Shown here in pieces: positions 21,895-32,506 of a stretch of DNA of 64,000 bases; position 1 is the first letter of the stretch, and every line of letters begins with the position of its first letter. The DNA is from Girardinichthys multiradiatus (Eukaryota > Chordata > Actinopteri > Cyprinodontiformes > Goodeidae), in NCBI RefSeq assembly GCF_021462225.1, contig NC_061804.1, positions 12,964,740-13,028,739 of the forward strand, in the 5' to 3' direction. The notes beneath the pieces were generated by a model. The model saw only the letters and a list, made by a program, of their open reading frames with translations, made no database searches and was not told where the DNA came from. The position numbers were made by a program, and so were the translations under genes.

Positions 21895-22700
21895 TTACAA
21901 CAACAAATTTGTACCAGTTTTATATTATGTGATGGAATAAAACTCTTGCTATTTAGCTGTGATGTGGAAGGAAGATGAAAAGCATGTCCATATACTGTCC
22001 ATATACTGGTTGGGGCTCCTTTTGCATGAATTACTGCATCAATGCAGAGTGACATTGAGGTGTTTGGCCAGTGGCTCTGCTGAGGTCTTAAAGAAGCCAA
22101 GGTAGCTTTAATTGGACCCTTCAGCTCATCTGCGTTATTGATTCTGGTGTCTCTAATATTTTTCTTGACAAACCTCTTTAGATTCTCTGTGGGGTTTAGG
22201 TCAGGCCAGTTTGCTGACCAATCAAGCTATTGGTACTTTTAGTAGTGTGTGCAGGTGATAAGTCCTTGGGGAAAATAAAATTGACATCTCGGCAGACGGA
22301 CATATGACTTGCTGAAAAGTGGACTTCGAAACTGAGTAACAATCCAGTCCATTCTCTTATTAACCCATGCTTCGAGCATTGCCTTTGCTTCAGGAGAGGC
22401 TTAACACCACGCCATATTTGTAGCCAGTGTTCTGGATACTTGTATGTATGGTGGCTCTTGAAGCCCTGACTCCAGCCACAGTCCATACCTTATTGAACTT
22501 CAACAAATTCTTTAACAGGCTTTGCTTCATAATCCTCTCAAGGGTGCAAATATCAGTCTAGTACATGCATTTTTTACCACACTTTTTCTTTCCACTGAAC
22601 TTTCTGCCCATGTTCTTGTATATAACACTGTGTAAAGTGCTAGCTTTTCTGGGGGACGTGACACTGACAACTACAATCAGCAATCTTCCCCAATGATTTG
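21895..22700 (-). mobile_element. decayed Tc1-like relic
   Basis: On the minus strand, fragments of a Tc1 transposase can be followed in order: 'RDVNFIFPKDLSPAHTT' (the region of the second catalytic Asp), a degenerate equivalent of 'NPTENLK' beside 'attctctgtggggtttag' near 22180, and at the far end 'ccacactttttctttccactgaac' (near 22578), the counterpart of the 'GRKK' region. Frames are broken throughout and the ends are not clean. Confidence 0.65.
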
Positions 22701-23569
22701 TAGCACATAACATAATATTTCTGTATTAACAATCTTTTTTTCATTGGTCCTATGCAAATATTAAAATTTCCTGAGAAACAGAATTTTAGATTAGGTATTA
22801 ACCCTAATTGTAAAAGTTGCTTGAAATATAGGACTCTGTGTGTATTACATCTATTTATTATACAGGTTTCAGTTTTTGAACTGAATTACTAAAATAAATT
22901 AACATCAATTATATTCTGGTTGACTGAAATACGCCAGTAAACCACTGCAGCGTACCCAGTCAGTGTGAACAGTTATGCTGAAATAAGTCTGTATGGTGGC
23001 TTGTTTTGGTTTATTTTTGTTATACTGTAAATATGCAAATTCTTAATATAAGGCTAATCTAAAAGATTATTTTAAGGAAGTTTATAAAAAAACACCTAAA
23101 ATGTTTCAAAACCGCAATTAATGCTTTCTCTTAGTGCAAGGTTTGTGGTTTAGGCACTAATTAAAGTTTTACTTCTAATTGTTTTGTATTTTCCGACCCC
23201 AAGTTTTCAGCTTTTCAAGACTGAAAAAAATATTGTAGATTTAAAAAAGTTAAGATCATTCATGTGACCTATTTTCTGGCTCATTATTGAGAATCCATAA
23301 AGAATAAGAGTGGTATTAATAGCATAGTAAAGTTGAAGCAAGTTTTTTTACTTCACTGAAAACCAAAAATGAAAGCCTTTCGAGTTTGTATATCTGATAA
23401 CTTTTCAAGAGTCTATGAACCTTTGTAGAAAGTTGTCCCTTGTGATATAGAAGTCTTGGTTAAACATGTCAGAGAACCATTCTCTCCAAAAGTACCTTAG
23501 GAGCACAGGATGGTACTCCCCAACGGCAACATATTGATCCTGTCATCAGTCCAGACCTTCCCCTACAGT
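22701..23569. other. unannotated DNA
   Basis: No feature recognised. Confidence 0.35.
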
Positions 23570-23960
23570 CCTGTCTGCCTTTATTTAAATAACCTCTATA
23601 AAGCATCTACATCTAATCTTAATTAGATATTGAAGTCCGTTAATTAAAACATTATCTCCGGCGAAACACAGCTGGTCACTCTGACAAGTTAATCAATGAG
23701 GATGAGAGGAAGCTGTCGGCTGAACGGTATAAATGAAAGAATCCAAAACCACTCTAGGCTCAAGTGTGTCAAATTAAACCGTTAAGAGGATTTTACATAC
23801 ATGTCCTGCATTACTTAGCACTTATGCAGTCCACCAGCCTTGTTTGTTCTCCCAGTTGTTCAATGTCACAATTACATGATTATCAAAGGATGATTGATAT
23901 CCTGCGATTTATTGCCAAGTGACATTTCATCAAATTTGCTCTATTATTCCAGTGTGAAAA
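23570..23960. promoter_or_regulatory. candidate conserved non-coding block
   Basis: Complex, repeat-free sequence with several homeodomain-type cores ('cttaattagat', 'gttaattaaaac', 'acaagttaatcaatg') and balanced composition in an AT-rich neighbourhood. No open frame of note. Enhancer-like by pattern only. Confidence 0.2.
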
Positions 23961-24073
23961 AATCTGGTGTTTAAACATTGTCCATATTGTTGGATCCCAA
24001 ACACTGAAACAGAGCAAAACACTTTATATAAATGTGTCTCCTTGGTCCTGTATTTGGACCTGATATCAACATA

Positions 24074-24462
24074 CATTCATGATCAAAATCTTAAGACCAG
24101 TTAAAATATTGGAAGAATTTGCTTTTTGCCTCCTGGAAACACTTGCATCAAGAATGACTAAAGAACCGTTCCAAGTGATCAACAAGACTGTTTGGAGCTA
24201 TGAGTTCTGAGTACTGAATCCTTTTTGACACTTTGATTTCTGTTTTGAGGGGGGTTTTGGGCTTTTTGAGCTATGTTTTGATCTGCTGATGAACAGCCTA
24301 TTTTATGTTAAATGTTTGTTTTCAATACATCCCTGCTCAAATTGTTTTGCCTCTTGCTATACCTTTTTTAAATGTTGCGAAGCTCTACCTAAAACCTTTT
24401 TTAAGATGCAATAGTGCAAAAAGCAAAGTTTTAATATGTCTTTAAGATTTTGATCAGGAGTG
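24074..24462. mobile_element. 389-bp Tc1-type MITE
   Basis: The left end cattcatgatcaaaatctta and the right end (inverse: cactcctgatcaaaatctta) form inverted repeats of about 26 bp, each flanked by TA (24072-24073, 24463-24464). There is no coding capacity. The TA duplication and end sequence match the form of Tc1/mariner elements, so I read it as a deletion derivative moved by a transposase encoded elsewhere. Confidence 0.75.
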
Positions 24463-24464
24463 TA

Positions 24465-25730
24465 TGACCTGGTAGATTCTTACTCTAATAGACAAACCTC
24501 CTGGATGACCATTCACACCTAGCATTAAAATCCCTCTGGTATAAAAAGATCACAGGTATCTGCTTCACATGCAAAGAAGCATAAATCCACACTGTGTGCT
24601 GTCAATGCTATTAGAAGCTCCACTGATAATTTTACATAGGCATATATGCATTAAATCAACTGCTCTACTTTATCCTTCAAACATTAACACTGATTTCATG
24701 CAACTCATATTTTATGGAGTTATTAGGTTTCAAAAAAACTCTTGTTGAGCCTAATTACACAAATAAAAGTAAAAAGAGAATACTTTAAACACAAGCAGCA
24801 GCACAAATACCCTAAAGATATAACCTGTAAAAAACCACAGCAGTAAAACATTTGACTGTTCTAAACATCTTTGTACCCCCATTTGCAATACAACAAATGT
24901 AACTTGCATTGTAATGGCATAGGAAGATGTTCTGCCTTTTTAAACAATGTTGCCATACTGTAACATATGGAGTTTGATCTAAGGCTAAGTCAGGCTACTT
25001 GCTTGACTTTTTTGGACATGTGGAATCTCCCCACAACATGAGCATCTCAGTCCAGAGACACCAGATGCTACACATCTGCACATCTACTGCAAAATATGTG
25101 CAATTTGGTACTCAAATGTTGCTGCAATGAGCCAATAAAAACCCAACTTTATCTTCCTCACCAGTTTCCAGAAGCTCTATCTGATCTCATGAAGTTTTAC
25201 TCAACTCTGAATGCTGAATGCTTGGAACAGCTCCAATTGAATGGAGTCTGGTCTTCTTTCTGATCATTTATGCTAATAATTTTCTTAAACATTAGTTAAT
25301 TAATTGCTTATAGAGGATTGAACTTCCATCCCTAAATTTCAGGAGGAATGAAGTAATGTTTTTAAATATGCTTTGTATTCCATCCACCTTTGTGTTTAAT
25401 TTCTCAAACCCCTAGCCAGGGACAATGGTTGCAATTTAGCATTGGCTAATAATTTTACTCCTTTCATCCCAGTGCATACATACATCACATAAAACGGGGA
25501 GCGTCAAAAGCAGACGTGACAGAGCTTTCTCAAAAAATGCCTCATTTCTTCACGTTTAAACCTATGTAGGACATATTTTTAAATCAGCAAACATATATGG
25601 CAAGATTACAAAAAACCCTGGGACAAGAGCAGAAAAGCGATCCACTCATACCACACCCTGATATTCACTATACAATATCAGCTTTTTTTATTGAGGAGTC
25701 CTACAAGAATAATATGTAGACTAATGTGTA
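24465..25730. other. unannotated DNA
   Basis: No gene or repeat boundary recognised between the MITE and the LINE fragment. Confidence 0.35.
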
Positions 25731-26469
25731 ATTCAATTCAATTCAGTTTTATTTATATAGCGCCAATTCACAACACATGTTGTCTCAAGGCACTTCACAA
25801 CAGTCAGGTACATACATTCCAATTAATCCTAACCATTGAACAGTGCAGTCAGATTCAGTTATTTATTAAAATTGGATAAAAAGTTTTTCTGTCTAAGGAA
25901 ACCCAGCAGATATCATCCAGTCAGTGACTTGTAGCATTCCCTCCTCCCAGATGAGCATGTAGAGACAGTGGACAGTCACTGGCGTTGACTTTGCAGCAAT
26001 CCCTCATACTGAGCATGCATGTTGCGACAGTGGAGAGGAAAAACTCCCTTTTAACAGGAAGAAACCTCCAGCAGAACCAGGCTCAGTGTGAGTGGCCATC
26101 TGCCACGACCGTCTGGGGGTTTGAGAGAACAGAGCAGAGACACAAAGAGAACAAAGAAGCACTGATCCAGGATCAGTGTCTAGTAGATACATTTCCTTCC
26201 CTTTCTATGGGAAGGAAAAGTAAATGTTAATGGATGTAGCTCCTTTAGTCGTTTCACCTAGAAAGAAAGAACAGATAAACTCTGAGCCAGTTTTCAAGGT
26301 TAGAGTCTGAAACAGAGCACATATAATTAGTTACAGTAAAAGCTCAGTCAATCGCCATGTCTAGGAGAGAGAAAGTGTTAAACACTAAAAGACAGGGCCA
26401 TGTGGATCATTGATAGAGGGTGAGCATTAAGTTGTTGCCAGCAGAAGCTTGGAAAATGCCCCTCTCCAG
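25731..26469 (-). mobile_element. L2-like LINE 3'-UTR fragment
   Basis: The plus strand begins attcaattcaattcag followed by 'tttatttatatagcgccaat', the inverse of an L2-type 3' end. It matches 27491-28190 of the longer LINE closely along its whole length, with a ~26-bp insertion around 26180 relative to that copy. It ends at 'cccctctccag', where the longer copy continues, so it is a 5'-truncated insert of the same family with no coding sequence. Confidence 0.88.
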
Positions 26470-26984
26470 TCTTTATCATTACTGGGAGCTGTTTCTCCTC
26501 ATCAGTTAGTGCTTTCCCTCCCTTTACATCGCCTCTTTGATGTTTTTTGATCCAGCCCGACCGGCAGCATGTCTTATTGGACCCGTGCCCCAGCAGTGTT
26601 CTCTAATCAAAGTAAGTCAATTACCTGCACCTGCTGGTATAAAATGGTGTCAAGTCTGTTAGTCAGAGCAGATGTGATTTGGTATAAGCAGCTTGCCACC
26701 ATGCCTCTTTATTGTGTTTATGTGATCTTTGAATTAATGGCTGTAACCTTGCTTCTTATATTGGAAGGGCTATAAACCTTGTAAATGGTACTCAGTGTTC
26801 TTACAGTCATAGCGTTTGTAGATAGGTACATCTTCACAGCTTTCACACTGTACCCCACTCAGTTTCAGTAGAACCTTCATGTGTGCTTTCTGTCCATTTT
26901 CACTCTATGGATTAGGCTTTGGCTGGGTTCTAAAACTCAAAAGCACACCCTGGTTCTTTTTGCCTGGAGGTAAACATTATCAGA
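26470..26984. promoter_or_regulatory. candidate conserved non-coding block, then plain DNA
   Basis: From 26470 to about 26740 the sequence is repeat-free and GC-balanced with features such as 'ctttgatgttttttgatcc', 'attacctgcacctgctgg' (E-box CACCTG) and 'tctaatcaaag'. It has the texture of a conserved element. The remainder to 26984 shows nothing. Function is inferred only. Confidence 0.18.
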
Positions 26985-27490
26985 TTGTATTTGCTTTATG
27001 GAAAGGAAAATAAAAACCTTACGTGTGGCCTGGATGTGTATTTAACCCTATTACTCTTTTTACCCCCCAAATTAATCCCAATGCAACTATGTAACCTGAA
27101 GATGGATTCCACTTGTTTAGTTTCATTATAAATTCAGCTGTTCTGTGAAGTCCTCAGAGGTTTCTTAGAGAACATTAGAGAACAACCAGCATCATGAAGA
27201 CCAAGGAATACAGCTTGGACTGTTTCATCATCTGAAAATGGAAAATACTGCACAACTGCAAGCCTATGAAGACATGTACATCCAACTAAACTAACAGGCT
27301 CTGCATGGATAACATTAATCAGAAGCAGCCAAGCAGGCCAAAGTAACTCTGGAGAAGCTGCTGAGATCCACAGCTCAAGTGGAAAAATCACAAAGCTAAC
27401 ACCCTGAAGAAACCATGCCATTTTTGCAAAATGTAAATGGTAGAATATGTAGAATACTCAGCATCATGCTGAGGGGATCCTTTTCTCAGC
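26985..27490 (+). mobile_element. Tc1-like relic interrupted by LINE
   Basis: A start region 'agcatcatgaagaccaagga' (near 27189) is shared with the outer Tc1 at 1481-1500. It is followed in order by decayed transposase pieces ('gcctatgaagacatg', 'ctctggagaagctgctgagat') and 'gcatcatgctgaggggatcc' near 27462, the equivalent of the 'GGGSIMVW' region. There are many deletions. The sequence ends exactly where the LINE 3' tail starts, so the LINE inserted into it. Confidence 0.7.
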
Positions 27491-29171
27491 AATTCAATTC
27501 AATTCAGTTTTATTTATATAGCGCCAATTCACAACACATGTTGTCTCAAGGCACTTCACAAAAGTCAGGTACATACATTCCAATTTGAACAGTGCAGTCA
27601 GGGTTAGTTATTTATTCAAATTGGATAAAAAGTTTTTCTGTCTAAGGAAACCCAGCAGATTGCATCCAGTCAGTGACTTGTAGCAATCCCTCCTCCCGGA
27701 TGAGCATGTAGAGACAGTGGACAGTCACTGGCATTGACTTTACAGCAATCCCTCATACTGAGCATGCATGTAGCGACAGTGGAGAAGAAAAACTCCCTTT
27801 TAACAGGAAGAAACCTCCAGCAGAACCAGGCTCAGTGTGAGCGGCCATCTGCCACGACCGATTGGGGGTTTGAGAGAACAGAGCAGAGACACAAAGAGAA
27901 CAAAGAAGCACTGATCCAGGACTTTCTATGGGAAGGAAAAGTAAATGTTAATGGATGTAGCTCCTTTAGTCGTTTCACCTAGAAAGAATGAACAGATAAA
28001 CTCTGAGCCAGTTTTCAAGGTTAGAGTCTGAAAGAGAGCACATATAATTAGTTACAGTAAAAGCTCAGTCAATTTCTATATCTAGGAGAGAGAAAGGGTT
28101 AAACACTGAAAGACAGGGCCATGTGGATCATCGATAGAGGGTGAGCATTAACTTGTTGCCAGCAGAACCTCGGACGATTCCCCTCTCCAGAAAGGTGTCA
28201 AAGGTAGACACAGAGCCAGGCCGGGTGTAGCTTCTAGGAAGAGAATAGAGAGAACAAGGTTAAAAGCTGAAATAACAGCAAATAATGCAAAATTGGAGAG
28301 TAGTGTGAGAATGTAGCGAAGAGGGTGAAAGTGGTCATTATGTCCTCCAGCAGCCTAAGCCTATAGCAGCATAACTACACAGATAGCTCAGGATAACCTA
28401 AGCCACTCTAACTATAAGCTTTATCAAAAAGGAAAGTTTTAAGCCTAGCCTTGAAAGCTTAAAAGTAGTGCTCTGTTAGGAACATATGGAACAATCAGAT
28501 CTCTGATGTATGATGGAGCTAAATCATTAAGGGTTTTATATGTGAGGAGGAGAATTTTAAATTCCATTCTGGATTTAACAGGGAGCCAATGAAGTAGGAG
28601 AAATATGATCTCTCTTTTTAATTTTCATCAGAACTCTTGCTGCAGCAGTTTGAATCAGCTGAAGGCTTTTAACTGCATTTTGTGGACATCCTGATAATAA
28701 AGAATTACAATAGTCCAGCCTTGAAGTAACAAATGCATGGACTAGTTTTTCAGCGTCACTCCTGGATAGGATATTTCTAATTTTGGCAATGTTCCGGAGG
28801 TGAAAGAAGGAAATCCTAGAAACCTGTTTAATATGGGATTTAAATGACATGTCCTGGTCAAAAATAACACCAAGGTTTTTTACTTTATTATCAGAGGTCA
28901 ATTTAATGCCATCCAGGTTAAGTGATTGACTGAGCTGTTTTTTTTTTTTTTAAAGACTCCGGTCTAAAGACGACAACTTCTGTCTTGTCTGAATTTAGAA
29001 ACAGAAAATTCAATGTCATCCAAGTTTTTATGACTTCAAGACATGCTTGTAGTCTTTCTAACTGGTTGGGCTTATCAGGATTCATGGATAAGTAAAGCTG
29101 AGTATCATCAGTGTAACAGTGAAAATTGATCCCATGCTGCCTGATAATTTGACCTATTGGAAGCATATATA

Positions 29172-30781
29172 CAGGTCCTTCTCAAAATATTAGCATATTG
29201 TGATAAAGTTCATTATTTTCCATAATGTCATGATGAAAATTTAACATTCATATATTTTAGATTCATTGCACACTAACTGAAATATTTCAGGTCTTTTATT
29301 GTCTTAATACGGATGATTGTGGCATACAGCTCATGAAAACCCAAAATTCCTATCTCACAAAATTAGCATATTTCATCCGACCAATAAAAGAAAAGTGTTT
29401 TTAATACAAAAAACATCAACCTTCAAATAATCATGTACAGTTATGCACTCAATACTTGGTCGGGAATCCTTTTGCAGAAATGACTGCTTCAATGTGGCGT
29501 GGCATGGAGACAATCAGCCTGTGGCACTGCTGAGGTCTTATGGAGGCCCAGGATGCTTCGATAGCGGCCTTTAGCTCATCCAGAGTGTTGGGTCTTGAGT
29601 CTCTCAACGTTCTCTTCACAATATCCCACAGATTCTCTATGGGGTTCAGGTCAGGAGAGTTGGCAGGCCAATTGAGCACAGTGATACCATGGTCAGTAAA
29701 CCATTTACCAGTGGTTTTGGCACTGTGAGCAGGTGCCAGGCCATGCTGACAAATGAAATCTTCATCTCCATAAAGCTTTTCAGCAGATGGAAGCATAAAG
29801 TGCTCCAAAATCTCCTGATAGCTAGCTGCATTGACCCTGCTCTTGATAAAACACAGTGGACCAACACCAGCAGCTGACACGGCACCCCAGACCATCACTG
29901 ACTGTGGGTACTTGACACTGGACTTCTGGCATTTTGGCATTTCCTTCTCCCCAGTCTTCCTCCAGACTCTGGCACCTTGATTTCCGAATGACATGCAGAA
30001 TTTGCTTTCATCCGAAAAAAGTACTTTGGACCACTGAGCAACGGTCCAGTGCTGCTTCTCTGTAGCCCAGGTCAGGCGCTTCTGCCGCTGTTTCTGTTTC
30101 AAAAGTGGCTTGACCTGGGGAATGCGGCTCCTGTAGCCCATTTCCTGCACACGCCTGTGCACGGTGGCTCTGAATGTTTCTACTCCAGACTCAGTCCACT
30201 GCTTCCGCAGGTCCCCCAAGGTCTGGAATCGGCCCTTCTCCACAATCTTCCTCAGGGTCCGGTCACCTCTTCTCGTTGTGCAGCGTTTTCTGCCACACTT
30301 TTTCCTTCCCACAGACTTCCCACTGAGGTGCCTTGATACAGCACTCTGGGAACAGCCTATTCGTTCAGAAATTTCTTTCTGTGTCTTACCCTCTTGCTTG
30401 AGGGTGTCAATAGTGGCCTTCTGGACAGCAGTCAGGTCGGCAGTCTTACCCATGATTGGGGTTTTGAGTGATGAACCAGGCTGGGAGTTTTAAAGGCCTC
30501 AGGAATCTTTTGCAGGTGTTTAGAGTTAACTCGTTGATTCAGATGATTAGGTTCATAGCTCGTTTAGAGACCCTTTTAATGATATGCTAATTTTGTGAGA
30601 TAGGAATTTGGGGTTTTCATGAGCTATATGCCAAAATCATCCGTATTAAGACAATAAAAGACTTGAAATATTTCAGTTAGTGTGCAATGAATCTAAAATA
30701 TATGAATGTTACATTTTCATCATGACATTATGGAAAATAATGAACTTTATCACAATATGCTAATATTTTGAGAAGGACCTG
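29172..30781 (-). mobile_element. Tc1-like transposon copy 2, full-length
   Basis: Ends caggtccttctcaaaata and the inverse, flanked by TA at 29170-29171 and 30782-30783. The 1610-bp length and ~210-bp IR/DR arms ('ttagcatat' at both outer and inner edges) show a structurally complete element. It is nearly identical to copy 1 (2137-3647) apart from that copy's 99-bp deletion. It interrupts the LINE RT between the GVPQGS and Y-DD blocks. Young by its sequence preservation. Confidence 0.96.
29449..30453 (-). CDS. Tc1 transposase, full-length but catalytic Asp lost
   Basis: The 334-aa frame is uninterrupted from MGKTADLT to GFPTKY, the normal length for a Tc1 transposase. Residues 1-110 form a paired-like DNA-binding domain with two helix-turn-helix parts ('TQKEISERIGCSQSAVSRHL', then 'GVETFRATVHRRVQEMGY'), joined by a basic RKR segment near 55-62. 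The DD34E catalytic core follows: D148 in 'LFSDESKF' and E273 in 'NPIENLW'. At the middle position, residue 238 in 'CQHGLAPAH', the Asp is replaced by Gly (codon GGC at 29742-29740; copy 1 has GAC). The spacing 238 to 273 is exactly 34 residues apart, so this is the catalytic site. It should bind but not cut DNA; family knowledge says loss of any of the triad abolishes transposition. Confidence 0.93.
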   Translation of the reverse strand: MGKTADLTAVQKATIDTLKQEGKTQKEISERIGCSQSAVSRHLSGKSVGRKKCGRKRCTTRRGDRTLRKIVEKGRFQTLGDLRKQWTESGVETFRATVHRRVQEMGYRSRIPQVKPLLKQKQRQKRLTWATEKQHWTVAQWSKVLFSDESKFCMSFGNQGARVWRKTGEKEMPKCQKSSVKYPQSVMVWGAVSAAGVGPLCFIKSRVNAASYQEILEHFMLPSAEKLYGDEDFICQHGLAPAHSAKTTGKWFTDHGITVLNWPANSPDLNPIENLWDIVKRTLRDSRPNTLDELKAAIEASWASIRPQQCHRLIVSMPRHIEAVISAKGFPTKY

Positions 30782-32160
30782 TATAGTAAAGAGAATTGGC
30801 CCAAGCACTGAACCCTGTGGTACTCCACAATTAACCCTGGAGTTTAAAGATGATTTATCATTTACATGAACAAACTGGAATCTGTCAGACAAATAAGATT
30901 TAAACCAGCCTAGCGCTGTTCACCTGATCCCTACAGCATATTCCAGCCTTTCTAAGAGAATTTTGTGATCGACTGTATCAAATGCAGCACTGAGATCTAA
31001 CAGAACCAGAACAGACACAAGTCCATTATCTGAGGCCATAAGAATATCATTAGTGACTTTCAGCAGAGCTGTTTCAGTGCTATGCTGAGCTCTGAAGCCT
31101 GACTGAAACTCTTCAAACAGGTCATTGGTGTGTAAATGCTCACACATTTGATTAGCAACTATTTTCTCAAGAATTTTAGATAAGAATGGAAGATTGGATA
31201 TAGGTCTGTAATTTTTCAAGTAATCTCAATCAAGGGAAGGTTTCTTAAGCAAAGGTTTAATTACAGCTACCTTAAAAGCCAGTGGTACATATCCATTTAC
31301 TAAGAATAAATTAATCATATCTAAAATGGGGCTGGTAATCAGAAGGAACACTTACTTAAATAATTTGGTTGGGATTGGGTCTAACATACAAGTTGAAGGT
31401 TTAGATGAAGCTAATATTTCTGATAACTCACAGCTTCACATAGCTTCACAGGATCAAAACAGTCCAAACACAAATCAGGTTCTGCAGTTATTTCCAATGT
31501 TGTCTCACTTGCTGAGGATGAAGTAATCATCTTTGGGAGTATGTCAAAGATTTTCTTTTTAATAGAATCAATTTTATTTTGGAAGAATCCCATAAAGTCA
31601 TGACTGCTGAGAGCTAAGGGAATGGATGGTTCAACAGAGCTATGACTCTGTGTAAGTTTAGCAACTGTACTAAAGAGAAACCTAGGATTATTCTTGTTCT
31701 CTTCTATTAATGATGAGAAATAAGCTGTTCTAGCTTGGCGAAGTGTCTTTTTATACAACAGTAGGCTATTTTTCCAGATTAAGTAGGAATCTTCTAGATG
31801 TGTAAAGCGCTATTTTCTCTCCAATTTTCTAACATTGTGCTTTAAAGTATGCAGTTCTGAATTAAACCAGGGAGCTAGCCTCCAATGAATAATTACCTTC
31901 TTTTTCAGGGGGGCTGCATTGTCTAATGCACCACGCAATGATGAAGTAACACTATGAACAAGAGAATCAATTTGTGAAGGGGCAGAAACAGAATTATTGA
32001 CCTCCACTGTGCTTTTCAGTGATAATGAGAAATTAAAAGTGGAACAGATTCTTTAAAGGTTGTTACAGCATCGCCTGATAATGATCTACTATAATGAAAT
32101 TTTCTTTCAGGTGTGGAGTACTCTGTTAAACTCTGTAGGACTTGATTGGATGCCGAAAAG

Positions 32161-32506
32161 GTAATTCAGCCAGTCAATTCAGGTGTGTTGGACCAGGGAC
32201 ACTGGTGCAGGACACTGGTCTTCAATGACTGTAAATTTAGACTCCTGCTCTAAGGGAGAAAAACATAACAATCACAGCTAATTTAGAGAGAATTACCAAA
32301 GATGTCTCTTGGTCTTTCTTTTGCATCTGCTGAACATAACCAGACTTGTTTGGCTAATCTTAAAGGTTTTCTTTCACGGATCCTGTCAGCAAGCAGTGTA
32401 GGAATGCCATGTGTAATCTGGTCAATACCAGCACAGTGTAGTGTTGTTTATAAGTGCACAACCACTTCCATTCATTTTCTGTTGTTACAGCCTGGCTCAC
32501 TGTAAC
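32161..32506. other. unannotated DNA
   Basis: No feature recognised between the LINE and the LTR element. The Tc1 relic left of the LINE does not obviously resume here. Confidence 0.35.

Larger units (their letters stand above)
27491..32160 (-). mobile_element. L2-like LINE with nested Tc1
   Basis: The 3' end is at 27491 (aattcaattcaattcag simple tail and 'tatagcgccaat'). A ~0.9-kb 3' UTR, the RT, the linker and the end of the endonuclease region follow, up to about 32160. The element is split at 29172-30781 by a Tc1 transposon. Without that insertion it is about 3.06 kb, 5'-truncated. The 3' UTR matches 25731-26469. The coding sequence is diverged and broken. Confidence 0.88.
28380..32160 (-). 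pseudogene. LINE reverse transcriptase pseudogene, split by Tc1
   Basis: Reading leftwards from 32160: remnants of the endonuclease-RT linker ('PERKFHYSRSLSGDAV', 'KKKVIIHWRLAPWFNSEL', 'MGFFQNKIDSIKKKIFDIL'), then RT blocks at 31219-30920 ('KNYRPISNLPFLSKILEK', 'FQSGFRAQHSTETALL', '[16 protein letters not shown]') and a '[13 protein letters not shown]' block just right of the Tc1 at about 30825. On the other side of the Tc1 the RT resumes with 'CYTDDTQLYLSMN', Thr replacing the more usual Ala before DD. The tail follows with 'NLGVIFDQDMSFKSHI', 'SRLDYCNSLLSG' and 'LQLIQTAAARVL', then 'HWLPVKSRMEFKILLLTYK' in another frame. Several stops, frameshifts and deletions are present. Confidence 0.86.

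Noticed and set aside
30049..30493. Plus-strand ORFs opposite the Tc1 transposase
   Set aside because: Antisense shadows; the same frames occur opposite copy 1.
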